In this document: positions 45,908 through 54,080 of the stretch, in pieces | Layout: each line of letters begins with the position of its first letter | Numbering within the stretch: the stretch's first letter is position 1 | Origin: Flagellimonas amphidinii | GTDB taxonomy: Bacteria; Bacteroidota; Bacteroidia; Flavobacteriales; Flavobacteriaceae | NCBI RefSeq assembly: GCF_013090115.1 | Contig: NZ_JABFNN010000027.1 | Coordinates: 1 to 64,000, forward strand | DNA: 64,000 nucleotides | Direction: 5' to 3' | The notes under the pieces: generated by a model | What the model saw: only the letters and a program-made list of their open reading frames with translations | The model's database searches: none | What the model was told of the DNA's origin: nothing | Made by a program: the position numbers and the translations under genes

Positions 45908-45979
45908 GGCATTGTGGTCGAATTGGATAGACAAAATCTCGCAAAGGTTTTTATGGTGGTTCGAATCCACCCGATGCCT
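45908..45979 (+). tRNA. tRNA-Cys-like gene (anticodon GCA, unusual C33)
   Basis: A full cloverleaf: acceptor GGCATTG/CGATGCC, D stem GTC/GAC, anticodon stem AAATC/GGTTT, T stem GGTGG/CCACC with TTCGAAT loop. The anticodon loop reads T-C-GCA-A-A, so position 33 is C rather than the near-universal U. The upstream -7-like sequence is TAAATTTA, not TAnnTTTG. CCA is not encoded. It may be a degenerate paralog of the tRNA 92 bp downstream. Confidence 0.65.
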
Positions 45980-46049
45980 CTAAAACTGCTCCCAAAGAAA
46001 TAAACTTACATTTAGATCGGAGCTATCTAAAAAATTCACAAAATATTTA

Positions 46050-46057
46050 TAGCTTTG
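46050..46057 (+). promoter_or_regulatory. -7 promoter box of the second tRNA-Cys
   Basis: TAGCTTTG matches TAnnTTTG, 14 nt upstream of the tRNA 5' end. Confidence 0.55.
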
Positions 46058-46071
46058 CCGTCTGGTAAAAT

Positions 46072-46142
46072 GGCATCGTGGCCGAGTGGCTAGGCACAGC
46101 TCTGCAAAAGCTTGTACAGCGGTTCGAATCCGCTCGATGCCT
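46072..46142 (+). tRNA. tRNA-Cys (GCA)
   Basis: Cloverleaf with acceptor GGCATCG/CGATGCC, D stem GCC/GGC, anticodon stem AGCT/AGCT with loop CTGCAAA (GCA anticodon, U33 present), T stem AGCGG/CCGCT. CCA is not encoded. An intrinsic terminator follows. The 3' end of the LysE-like frame lies antisense to it. Confidence 0.93.
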
Positions 46143-46833
46143 CAACAAGACCCAACTTTTCGTTGGGTTTTTTTGTTTCACTAATTCGCTCCAATCCTTC
46201 TTGGATATCGAACCTATCTTTGGGTAAAAATCCTTTGGTAATCAATATAATTCCACAAATGATCAAAATAATACCCAATCCTTTTTTAATCAGTACTATT
46301 CGTTCTCGGGTAAGATATCTTTTCAATTGTTTAGCTAGTATAATTTTTACCAAATCCGTAGCAAAATAAACCGCTATTACTGTACCGAAGAAGAGAAGAA
46401 TTCTATTAGGACTATTATCCAAACTTGGCCCTACAATAACAATAAGACCCAACCAAAAAGCGAGTACTCCTATATTGATGAAATTAAGTAAAAACCCTTT
46501 GGCCATCAGACCCAAATATGTGCCAGTTGAAGCTTTTAGGTTAGCTTTTTTTGATTCTTTTTTTACAAAAATCACTATTCCATAAATCAAAAGAATCATT
46601 CCCCCAAACACAAAAAGACCTGGTTGATTACTTAGGTTTTCCAATAATTGAAAACTGGTAAAGTAAGCAATCAACAAAAAGACAATATCCGCAAGAATAA
46701 CCCCAATATCCAAGCTAACCCCTGCTCTAAAACCTTTTGTTGCACTGGTTTCCAACAAAACAAAGAAAACAGGACCTATCATAAAGCTCAATAAGAACCC
46801 TAAAGGAATCGCAGCTTGAATATCATCAATCAT
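46090..46833 (-). CDS. LysE/RhtB-family exporter-like membrane protein
   Basis: Encodes 247 aa with six hydrophobic helices and the LysE-family N-terminus IPLGFLLSFMIGPVFFVLLETS. Such proteins export basic amino acids or other small molecules. The natural end of the family seems to be near ...ISETKKPNEK. The frame continues 22 more residues antisense through the tRNA-Cys terminator and tRNA, stopping at TAG 46092-46090 in the tRNA D-loop. The last ~18 residues may therefore be an evolutionary extension rather than functional protein. ATG 46833 lies 6 nt after the head-GIN gene stop, so they are co-transcribed. Confidence 0.85.
   Translation of the reverse strand: MIDDIQAAIPLGFLLSFMIGPVFFVLLETSATKGFRAGVSLDIGVILADIVFLLIAYFTSFQLLENLSNQPGLFVFGGMILLIYGIVIFVKKESKKANLKASTGTYLGLMAKGFLLNFINIGVLAFWLGLIVIVGPSLDNSPNRILLFFGTVIAVYFATDLVKIILAKQLKRYLTRERIVLIKKGLGIILIICGIILITKGFLPKDRFDIQEGLERISETKKPNEKLGLVEASSGFEPLYKLLQSCA
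46149..46174 (+). terminator. Intrinsic terminator after tRNA-Cys
   Basis: CCCAAC/GTTGGG stem, short loop, then seven Ts, directly after the tRNA. It lies inside the 3' end of the opposite-strand LysE-like gene. Confidence 0.88.
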
Positions 46834-46839
46834 AATAAT

Positions 46840-47520
46840 TTATTCCACTCTTATTATTTTCCCACCAAAAACAGTTCTTTCATCCATTTTTAAAGGGTCT
46901 CCATAAACTAAAACTTCGCTACCTGCTTTTACATTGGCCTTTACGTAATCAGTTGCATAAATTTCTGCATTTCCTCCTGCATTGACAGCAATGGTAGTAA
47001 ATTTTGTTTTGAATTCTTTTCCATCATAACTTCCTCCTGTATTGATGATTACATCTTGATTGTTGGAAAAACCTTTGACTTGTATTTCCCCTCCTGTAAC
47101 CGCTTTTATCAATAACTGCTCTGTTTGGCAATCCAAAGTTAATTCTCCTCCTTCTTGTGCTTTGAGTTCCAATACTTCTTGCGCAAAGGTTTCTTTAGAT
47201 GATATCCGTGCATCTTCATTCACGTCTATGACTTTGAGCTCCTCTGTATAGTATAAATTGATGAAAGTTCGATATCCACTAAAAATTTTATCGATTTCCA
47301 TACGAAGTTTCAAAACCCCATCATTGTTCACAACAGCAACTTTTTGGGTATTGGCTCCAGAAATAACTGCTTTGTTTTCATCAGATTTAATCAAAGTAAT
47401 GGAAAGTCCATCAAAACCTTTTACCTCAGAAAATTTCTCCAATTTCTGAATACGGTCTTCTTCTTGTATTCCAAATACAGGTAGTGTAAGTAGAAGTAAT
47501 AGTAGTGTAAGTGGTTTCAT
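46840..47520 (-). CDS. Head GIN domain (DUF2807) secreted protein
   Basis: Encodes 226 aa with a signal peptide (about 1-19). The body is a right-handed beta-helix-like DUF2807 domain with repeating short strands (INTGGSYDGKEF, VNAGGNAEIYA). The GIN-domain family is widespread in Bacteroidota with unassigned function, and is thought to lie in the envelope. ATG 47520 (MKPLTLLL) is preferred over a TTG at 47541, which precedes the signal peptide. It is upstream of the LysE-like gene by 6 nt. Confidence 0.85.
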   Translation of the reverse strand: MKPLTLLLLLLTLPVFGIQEEDRIQKLEKFSEVKGFDGLSITLIKSDENKAVISGANTQKVAVVNNDGVLKLRMEIDKIFSGYRTFINLYYTEELKVIDVNEDARISSKETFAQEVLELKAQEGGELTLDCQTEQLLIKAVTGGEIQVKGFSNNQDVIINTGGSYDGKEFKTKFTTIAVNAGGNAEIYATDYVKANVKAGSEVLVYGDPLKMDERTVFGGKIIRVE

Positions 47521-47571
47521 ACTATTTAAATTGGTTATCAATAGGATAACAAACTTTGTTCCAAAATAGTA

Positions 47572-49755
47572 TTATTCTTTTTTACCAATCAACGAAAAAT
47601 CTAAATGTCTTTTGACCAAATCTGTATCCTTAACCATAACATAAACTTCATCACCCAATTGATACACTTTCTTAAACCTTTCGCCTACAATGGCATATTG
47701 AGTTTCATCAAAAACATAATAATCATCTTTGATATCCCTTATCCTAACCATCCCTTCACATTTATTCTCCACAATCTCTACATAAATGCCCCATTCAGTA
47801 ACTCCAGAAATCACACCTAAAAATTCTTGGTCTTTATGGTCTTCCATAAACTTAATCTGCATATACTTAATGGAATCCCGTTCCGCATTGGCTGCCAAAA
47901 GCTCCATATCTGAAGAATGTTTGCACTTCTCTTCATAAAGTGCTGCATTGGGTTGTTTTCCTTTATCTAAATAGTGTTGTAGCAAACGATGGACCATTAC
48001 ATCAGGATATCTTCTAATTGGTGATGTAAAATGGGTGTAATATTCAAATCCTAAACCATAGTGACCAATGTTCTCTGTAGTATAAATGGCCTTGCTCATA
48101 CTTCTGATGGCCAAAGTGTCCACCAAATTTTGTTCTTTTCTTCCCTTTACATCTTCCAATAGCTGATTTAAGGAACTATTGATACTTTTTCTATCTCTTA
48201 AATTGATACTGTGTCCAAATCTAGATATTACACCATTTAAGGCTATTAATTTTTCTTCATCTGGCTCATCATGGATTCGGTAGACAAATGTTTTCTTTTG
48301 TTTACCTATGTATTCTGCCACCTTTCTATTGGCCAATAACATAAATTCTTCAATCAGTTTATTGGCATCTTTTGCTTCTTTAAAATAAACACTTTCAGGT
48401 TCATTGTCTTCTGTCAAATTGAATCTTACCTCAATTTTATCAAAAGAAATAGCACCTGCATCCATACGAGCTTTACGCATTATCTTAGCCAACCTGTCAA
48501 ACGTAAGAATTGCTTCTACTACATCAGAACTCACTGTATATTCTTTTCCTCTAATGGAAATTTCTGCTGGAATGGTGTCCTGTTCTGTTTCAATAATATA
48601 TTGTGCTTCTTCATAAGCAAAACGCTCATTGGAATTGATTGCAGTCCTTCCAAACCATTGATTGATCAGACGGGCATTGTCGTCCATCTCAAAAACAGCG
48701 GAAAATGTATATTTTTCCTCTTTGGGGCGAAGGGAACACGCCATATTTGAAAGCACTTCAGGAAGCATGGGAACCACCCTATCCACTAAATAAACTGATG
48801 TGGCCCTATCATACGCTTCTTCATCCAAGACGGTATTGGGCTGCAAGTAATGAGAGACATCAGCAATGTGAATTCCTATTTCATAATTGCCGTTTTCCAA
48901 CTTTTGAAAAGAAAGGGCATCATCAAAATCCTTGGCATCTTTTGGGTCTATGGTAAAGGTTAAAACATCTCGCATATCCCTTCTTTTGGCCACTTCAGAT
49001 TCTTTTATGGAAGTATCCAAGGTTTTGGCATATTGTTCCACTTCGTAAGGAAATTCATAAGGCAGTCCATATTCTGCCAAAATGGAGTGAATTTCAGTAT
49101 TGTGCTCACCAGGTGTACCCAAAATATCTACAATTTCACCATAAGGTGAATCTGCATCATCTGGCCAATCTCCAAGATGTACCAATACTTTATCTCCATC
49201 ATTTGCTTTCTTTAATTTTTCTATGGGAATAAAAATATCAGTATACATTCTAGGGTCTGTTGGTCTTACAAAAGCAAATGTTTTTTGCTTATCAACAATA
49301 CCTACATAAGTTGTTTTCTTTCGTTCTAAAATACTGGATATCTCCCCTTCTGGTTTTTTACCTTTTCTACTTGGTTTCATAAAAACCTCAACCAAATCAC
49401 CATGGAAAGCCTTGTTCAATCTACTGTTGGGAACAAAGACATCATCCTCTAAATCATCAACCAAAATGTATGCATTACCACTTGAGGTTAAATCGACCCT
49501 ACCTGTAAAACAAGTATGGATAGAAGGTTTCTTTTGGTATTTGCCGCGCTCGGCCTCAACAATTCTATCTGTTGCTTTAAGCTGTCCTAAACGTTTGATT
49601 AGGTTATTTCTATCTTGGGTATCAGTTATACCAAGTTTAGCTGCAATTTGCTTATAATTGAAACTATTGTTCGGTTCTTTTTCCAGTACAGTAAAAATGC
49701 CTTTTGTAATTTCATTCTTGCGCTGACTTCTTGCCCTCTTCTTTTTCTTTGACAT
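47572..49755 (-). CDS. rnr: Ribonuclease R
   Basis: Encodes 727 aa: an N-terminal winged-helix-like region, OB/cold-shock domains (about 75-215), the RNB catalytic domain (about 250-580) with acidic cluster IDPKDAKDFDDALSF, and a C-terminal S1 domain (about 635-715). It is a processive 3'-5' exoribonuclease that degrades structured RNA, rRNA fragments and tmRNA-tagged messages. ATG 49755 follows a basic N-terminus (MSKKKKRARSQRK). It is divergent from rpiB across the 590-bp AT-rich gap. Confidence 0.95.
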   Translation of the reverse strand: MSKKKKRARSQRKNEITKGIFTVLEKEPNNSFNYKQIAAKLGITDTQDRNNLIKRLGQLKATDRIVEAERGKYQKKPSIHTCFTGRVDLTSSGNAYILVDDLEDDVFVPNSRLNKAFHGDLVEVFMKPSRKGKKPEGEISSILERKKTTYVGIVDKQKTFAFVRPTDPRMYTDIFIPIEKLKKANDGDKVLVHLGDWPDDADSPYGEIVDILGTPGEHNTEIHSILAEYGLPYEFPYEVEQYAKTLDTSIKESEVAKRRDMRDVLTFTIDPKDAKDFDDALSFQKLENGNYEIGIHIADVSHYLQPNTVLDEEAYDRATSVYLVDRVVPMLPEVLSNMACSLRPKEEKYTFSAVFEMDDNARLINQWFGRTAINSNERFAYEEAQYIIETEQDTIPAEISIRGKEYTVSSDVVEAILTFDRLAKIMRKARMDAGAISFDKIEVRFNLTEDNEPESVYFKEAKDANKLIEEFMLLANRKVAEYIGKQKKTFVYRIHDEPDEEKLIALNGVISRFGHSINLRDRKSINSSLNQLLEDVKGRKEQNLVDTLAIRSMSKAIYTTENIGHYGLGFEYYTHFTSPIRRYPDVMVHRLLQHYLDKGKQPNAALYEEKCKHSSDMELLAANAERDSIKYMQIKFMEDHKDQEFLGVISGVTEWGIYVEIVENKCEGMVRIRDIKDDYYVFDETQYAIVGERFKKVYQLGDEVYVMVKDTDLVKRHLDFSLIGKKE

Positions 49756-50345
49756 TTACACTATAATTTTTATGAAAGTACAAATTATAATCCTTGAAGA
49801 ATTAGCTATCATAACTATTCTTAAAATCAAGAATGTTATCAACAATAATTCATACTATATTTTTTTTCTTTTAAAATTTTAAATAAAAATGGTGATGATG
49901 ATTGTATGTTGAAATGTGGGATAATTTTTTCTTAAAAATGTTGCTTTGAACAGGTAAAAGTTTTTGTTCACATTTTTTCAATTGCAAATTTAATTCAAAA
50001 TCAAAGAATTAGATTTTTTATACACTGTTTTTGATAACCGTTTTCAACATCAATTTATTGAAAATTAAATGTAATTCTAATGTTAATTACAGCATTTAAA
50101 TGTTTCGTAATGGTTGATTAATTTTTAATGAAATATCAGTTGAACATTAATAAATTATTTGTATTGGAACATTCTTTTCAAAAATCAAAATTCAATTGTT
50201 CTTATTTTTCTTAAAATAATCAACAAAACATACATATTTATAATACTCTGTTTTTAAAATAGATGCAAGTATTTAGCAGTTTTTATAAACAGGTCTCCAT
50301 AAAAAGAATTGTACCTTTGTAATATACCTTTTTAACACATACGAT
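49756..50345. other. 590-bp AT-rich gap between divergent rnr and rpiB, no gene
   Basis: No frame longer than a few dozen codons is convincing. The DNA is strongly AT-rich. Weak DnaA-box-like words occur: TTATCAACA (49836-49844), TTTTCAACA (50041-50049) and TAATCAACA (50217-50225). The one certain element is the rpiB promoter box at 50312-50319. It may be long untranslated DNA, a regulatory or RNA-coding region, or an origin-like site. No clear structured RNA is seen. Confidence 0.45.
50312..50319 (+). promoter_or_regulatory. -7 promoter box of the rpiB operon
   Basis: TACCTTTG matches TAnnTTTG, 26 nt before ATG 50346. Confidence 0.6.
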
Positions 50346-50777
50346 ATGAAAATAGCTATAGGGAACGATCATGCAGGAACCGATTACAAATTGGCTATTG
50401 TAGGCCTATTAAAATCAAAAGGTTATGAAGTTATCAACTATGGTACAGATGGTACAGATAGTGTAGATTATCCAGATTTCGCACATCCTGTTGCAAGTGA
50501 TGTTGAAGAAGGTAAAGTTGATTTGGGAATAGTGGTCTGCGGAAGCGGTAATGGTGCCAGCATGACCATCAATAAACACCAAGGAGTTAGAGGTGCTTTG
50601 TGTTGGAACAAAGAGATAACTGCTTTGGCAAGAGAACATAACGACGCAAACATTTTGAGCTTACCAGCAAGATTCATTGCGCTTCCCCAAGCTTTGGATA
50701 TGGTAGAAACTTTTTTGAATACCGAATTTGAAGGAGGGAGACACGAACGGAGAATAGAAAAAATACCCTGCAGCTAA
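50346..50777 (+). CDS. rpiB: Ribose-5-phosphate isomerase B
   Basis: Encodes 143 aa of the RpiB/LacA/LacB family. The N-terminal GNDHAG substrate loop and the VVCGSGNGAS loop, with the catalytic Cys, are visible. It interconverts ribose-5-phosphate and ribulose-5-phosphate in the pentose phosphate pathway. ATG 50346 lies downstream of a TACCTTTG box. It is 2 nt from the CDF gene, so they form an operon. Flavobacteria commonly place rpiB beside rnr. Confidence 0.94.
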   Translation: MKIAIGNDHAGTDYKLAIVGLLKSKGYEVINYGTDGTDSVDYPDFAHPVASDVEEGKVDLGIVVCGSGNGASMTINKHQGVRGALCWNKEITALAREHNDANILSLPARFIALPQALDMVETFLNTEFEGGRHERRIEKIPCS

Positions 50778-50779
50778 AT

Positions 50780-51703
50780 ATGGGGCACCATCATCACCAT
50801 GGTCACTCTCATTCGCATTCCCATAAAGACGTAAAAGGAAGAAACCTTTTAATTTCCATAGTATTAAACATTGTTATTACTTTTTCACAGGTAATTGGTG
50901 GACTTGTTTCAGGAAGTCTGGCGCTCTTATCAGATGCACTGCACAACTTTAGCGATGTACTTTCATTAATTATTAGTTACATAGCCGCATTTTTAGGTCG
51001 AAAAAAGGCGTCCAGTCATAAAACATTTGGTTACAAAAGGGCAGAAATTATGGCAGCCTTTGTTAATGCGGCTACCCTAATTGTTGTTGCTGTTATTTTG
51101 ATGAAAGAGGCTGTTGAACGCTTATTGAAACCTCAAGAAATAGAATCGAATTTAGTTATTTGGCTTTCATTGATAGGAATTGCCGCCAACGGGTTTAGTG
51201 TACTCTTATTGAAAAAGGATTCCAAAGAAAACATGAACATGAAGTCGGCCTATTTGCATTTGTTGACGGATATGATGGCTTCCGTAGCTGTTCTGGTTGG
51301 TGGAATTTTGATGAAATATTTCCAAGTGTATTGGGTAGATGCTGTTTTGACCATGGCCATAGGCATTTATTTAATTTATATGGGTTATGATTTGTTGAAA
51401 GAATCCACTAAAGTTTTAATGTTGTTCACACCAAAGTCCATAGTGATTCAAGAAATTGTGGAGTCTATTTGTACCATAGAACCTGTAAAGAACGTACACC
51501 ATGTTCATATTTGGCAACTGAATGAAGATGAAGTTCATATGGAAGCCCATATCGATTTTAAAGAAGACATAAAACTATCCGAATTTGATGCCATTTTAGA
51601 ACGGATAGAAGAGCATGTGTACCATAAACACGGAATCAACCATGTAAATATCCAACCAGAATTTGATAAATGTGATTCCAAGAACATCATAGTACAAGAT
51701 TGA
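50780..51703 (+). CDS. Cation diffusion facilitator (zinc exporter, ZitB/CzcD type)
   Basis: Encodes 307 aa with six membrane helices (about residues 23-200). Its N-terminus is His-rich (MGHHHHHGHSHSHSH), a likely metal-gathering tail. The site-A HxxxD pairs are seen as DALHNFSD (helix 2) and HLLTDMMAS (helix 5), which favours Zn2+. The C-terminal cytoplasmic domain (about 205-295, HHVHIWQL) mediates dimerisation. It exports zinc and perhaps other divalent metals in exchange for protons. The stop TGA overlaps the ATG of the next gene (TGATG). Confidence 0.92.
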   Translation: MGHHHHHGHSHSHSHKDVKGRNLLISIVLNIVITFSQVIGGLVSGSLALLSDALHNFSDVLSLIISYIAAFLGRKKASSHKTFGYKRAEIMAAFVNAATLIVVAVILMKEAVERLLKPQEIESNLVIWLSLIGIAANGFSVLLLKKDSKENMNMKSAYLHLLTDMMASVAVLVGGILMKYFQVYWVDAVLTMAIGIYLIYMGYDLLKESTKVLMLFTPKSIVIQEIVESICTIEPVKNVHHVHIWQLNEDEVHMEAHIDFKEDIKLSEFDAILERIEEHVYHKHGINHVNIQPEFDKCDSKNIIVQD

Positions 51704-52143
51704 TGGAAGTAACGATTAAAACCTTTAATGAACTATCTAACACAGAACTCTATCAAATTCTACGTTTACGAAGCGAGGTCTTTGTGGTGGAGCAAAATTG
51801 TGTGTACCAAGATTTGGACAATAAAGATCAGAAAGCAATGCACGTATTGGGCAAAAAAGATGGAGAATTGGTGGCCTATACTCGAGTGTTTGCACCGGGG
51901 GACTATTTTAAAAATACTTCCATTGGCAGGGTAGTAGTGGCACCAAACCAAAGAAAATATGGTTTTGGCAAAGAAATTATGCAAGAAACCTTAACGGCAA
52001 TTGAAGAAAAAGACCCAAAAACACCTATAGAAATCTCTGCTCAGAGCTATTTGCTAAAATTCTATGGAACATTAGGATTTGAATCCTTTGGCGAAGAGTA
52101 TCTGGAGGATGGGATTCCGCATGTGAGGATGTTAAAAACTTAA
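51703..52143 (+). CDS. ElaA-type GNAT N-acetyltransferase
   Basis: Encodes 146 aa with the GNAT fold, closest in my view to ElaA. The acetyl-CoA pyrophosphate loop is in RVVVAPNQRKYGFGKEIM. The N-terminal LRSEVFVVEQNCVYQDLD is typical of the ElaA group. The substrate is unknown. ATG 51703 overlaps the CDF stop by 1 nt; a TTG one codon earlier (51700) is less likely. It ends 3 nt before the opposite-strand restriction gene. Confidence 0.88.
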   Translation: MEVTIKTFNELSNTELYQILRLRSEVFVVEQNCVYQDLDNKDQKAMHVLGKKDGELVAYTRVFAPGDYFKNTSIGRVVVAPNQRKYGFGKEIMQETLTAIEEKDPKTPIEISAQSYLLKFYGTLGFESFGEEYLEDGIPHVRMLKT

Positions 52144-52146
52144 AAA

Positions 52147-52758
52147 TTATACCAATCTTTTAGCCACCCCAATTTCAATCAGATAATTCAACCTTAAAAT
52201 AAGATTGATGGGTTTTTCTGCTTTGTTTTTAGTGGAGAAATATAAATAACCTTCATTTCTACAGCTTAATTTTTCCAATTCCAATTTCCCGTGAACATCC
52301 TTTCTTTTTTCAACCAATGCAGCAAAAAATGTTTTTGTAAGTCCTAAACTAGCTAAGTGTTGAATAAGTTTTTGCCGGTTCACTAAAGTGATATTACAAG
52401 AAGTGAACTCATCATGCACCACATCAGAAAAAATACTGGTCACCAGCGCATAAAAATGGGTCTTTTTGGTATCATCAAATAACCAACCTTGTTTTTGGAC
52501 ACCTTTTTTTTCATAGAAAAGCTCAAAAGCAAAAGTGGGCAAACTTTCATTGATGTAGTCCAGCTGAGCTTTTTCATCAACAAAGTAAATAGCTTTGGAA
52601 TTTTTGTGTTTTAAGACGATATCAATCCCCAGATTTTGTTCTTTTAGGGATGAAATCCGGTCAAAATCATAGCATTTTAAATGTTTATTATAATAAACAT
52701 CCAATAATTGGGAGAGTTGCTTTTCTTTGGCTAAGTCTGAAAGAAAGTTACTTTTCAA
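52147..52758 (-). CDS. Putative type II restriction endonuclease partner of the methyltransferase
   Basis: Encodes 203 aa. No database family is recognised, but a PD-(D/E)xK-like core is plausible: GIDIVLKH (Asp) followed after about 13 residues by YFVDEKAQLDY (Asp-Glu-Lys). Gene position directly after a C5-methyltransferase supports a restriction role, and it is not proven. The only usable start is TTG 52758, because a stop lies just upstream in frame. It overlaps the methyltransferase 3' end by 11 bp, so translation is probably coupled. This would keep nuclease expression behind methylation. Confidence 0.7.
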   Translation of the reverse strand: MKSNFLSDLAKEKQLSQLLDVYYNKHLKCYDFDRISSLKEQNLGIDIVLKHKNSKAIYFVDEKAQLDYINESLPTFAFELFYEKKGVQKQGWLFDDTKKTHFYALVTSIFSDVVHDEFTSCNITLVNRQKLIQHLASLGLTKTFFAALVEKRKDVHGKLELEKLSCRNEGYLYFSTKNKAEKPINLILRLNYLIEIGVAKRLV

Positions 52759-53983
52759 ATTGCGTTATTTTCCGAAACAGTTCGGAACCTATCTTTTCCA
52801 CAATGCCCACGACCAAGGCATTTCCCATAAAAAATGCACGTTTGGTATCAGAAATACCATCTAATTTGGTGTGATTATCCGGAAACATGTTCAACCGTTC
52901 CAATTCCAAGGGAGAAAGTCTTCGTAGTCCTTTTTTGGTCTGGACCACGTGTTTAAAACGGGATGGGGATTTGCCCCCTTCTCCTGTAATAATAGTTCTG
53001 GAAGGTTGATCAACAGCATCTGGAAACACCATGCTTCCTTCGCTGTAATTATATTGAAAACCTGCTTTGGTTTTACGGATTTCTTTTTTAGAACCCTTTA
53101 AATATTGCCATTTGGGCAAATCACTTTCAGGAATAAAGAGTTCTGGACTAGCTGAGCCGTTTTCCAACACATCGGAAAGAAATACACGATGCCCATCATA
53201 ATAAGATGCGGTTTTTAAAGTGGATATTCTACCACTAATACAAATACCGGAGTTTAAAAAAGGCGATAGCCCTTTTTCCACATTAAAATTTTCAGAAATG
53301 GAAACCAAATCAGCACCCAAATCAAAAGATACTAGATTTTGAGTAGTATTTGCAACAGGAAATGCTGATGCCATGGTGCCTTCTTCCAAAATCCAATCCT
53401 TTGGATTGGACTTCTTCATCTGTTTAAAAATTTTGGTTGACTGGTGATACGCCAGAAAAAAAACTCGCCTTCGGCGCTGAGGCATTCCATACTCGGCCGC
53501 ATTAATCACGCGCCATTCCACAGCATAGCCCAAATCAGTTAAACTGCCGAGCATAACAGCAAAATCTCGACCTCTTTGTGAACTTGGCGATTTTAAAAGA
53601 CGATCTACATTTTCCAAAAAAAGATATTTGGGCTTTTTCTTTTTCTCAGAAAGAATTCGGTGAATAGACCACCATAACACCCCTTTTTTACCCAACAAAC
53701 CTTTGGAATTTTTTAAACTGGTGGCGACAGAATAATCCTGACAGGGAAAACCACCCACCAAAATATCATGGTCTGGGATTGCAGAGGTTTCAACTTCTTC
53801 AATATTGCTGTTGGAATGGTTTTCTGCTCCGAAACGAGCTTCATAAACCATGGAGGCATGCTGCATTTTTGTGGAAGGCTCCCATTGATTGCTCCACACA
53901 ACGTTGTAATGACCTGTATTCTCAAGGCCCAATCTAAAACCTCCGACACCTGCAAAAAGTTCACAAACCTTGAGTTGTTGCAT
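52748..53983 (-). CDS. DNA (cytosine-5) methyltransferase
   Basis: Encodes 411 aa with C5-MTase motifs in order: I (ELFAGVGGFRLGLE, SAM binding), IV (GGFPCQDYS, catalytic Cys), VI (FLENVDRL), VIII (MPQRRRRVFF) and X (FFMGNALVV). The target-recognition region lies between VIII and IX, about residues 230-330; specificity cannot be read from sequence. With the 203-aa gene it forms a type II R-M pair. ATG 53983 lies 3 nt after a TATTTTTG box, so the mRNA is predicted leaderless. A TTG frame at 53989 is the end of that box and is rejected. Confidence 0.93.
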   Translation of the reverse strand: MQQLKVCELFAGVGGFRLGLENTGHYNVVWSNQWEPSTKMQHASMVYEARFGAENHSNSNIEEVETSAIPDHDILVGGFPCQDYSVATSLKNSKGLLGKKGVLWWSIHRILSEKKKKPKYLFLENVDRLLKSPSSQRGRDFAVMLGSLTDLGYAVEWRVINAAEYGMPQRRRRVFFLAYHQSTKIFKQMKKSNPKDWILEEGTMASAFPVANTTQNLVSFDLGADLVSISENFNVEKGLSPFLNSGICISGRISTLKTASYYDGHRVFLSDVLENGSASPELFIPESDLPKWQYLKGSKKEIRKTKAGFQYNYSEGSMVFPDAVDQPSRTIITGEGGKSPSRFKHVVQTKKGLRRLSPLELERLNMFPDNHTKLDGISDTKRAFFMGNALVVGIVEKIGSELFRKITQFEK

Positions 53984-53986
53984 GTT

Positions 53987-53994
53987 CAAAAATA
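53987..53994 (-). promoter_or_regulatory. -7 promoter box of the R-M operon
   Basis: TATTTTTG on the minus strand ends 3 nt before ATG 53983, predicting a leaderless mRNA. Confidence 0.55.
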
Positions 53995-54080
53995 GTATAA
54001 TTCAACAACCAATCACATTAGTGTTGATGAATAGAGGTTTTCAGTTGATTTAAGCAAGATGAAGCAGGAAGGATACTTCC

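Noticed and set aside
45908-46142. Tandem tRNA-Cys as att sites of an integrated element
   Set aside because: The T-arm and 3' ends differ between copies and no integrase or mobile genes lie between them.
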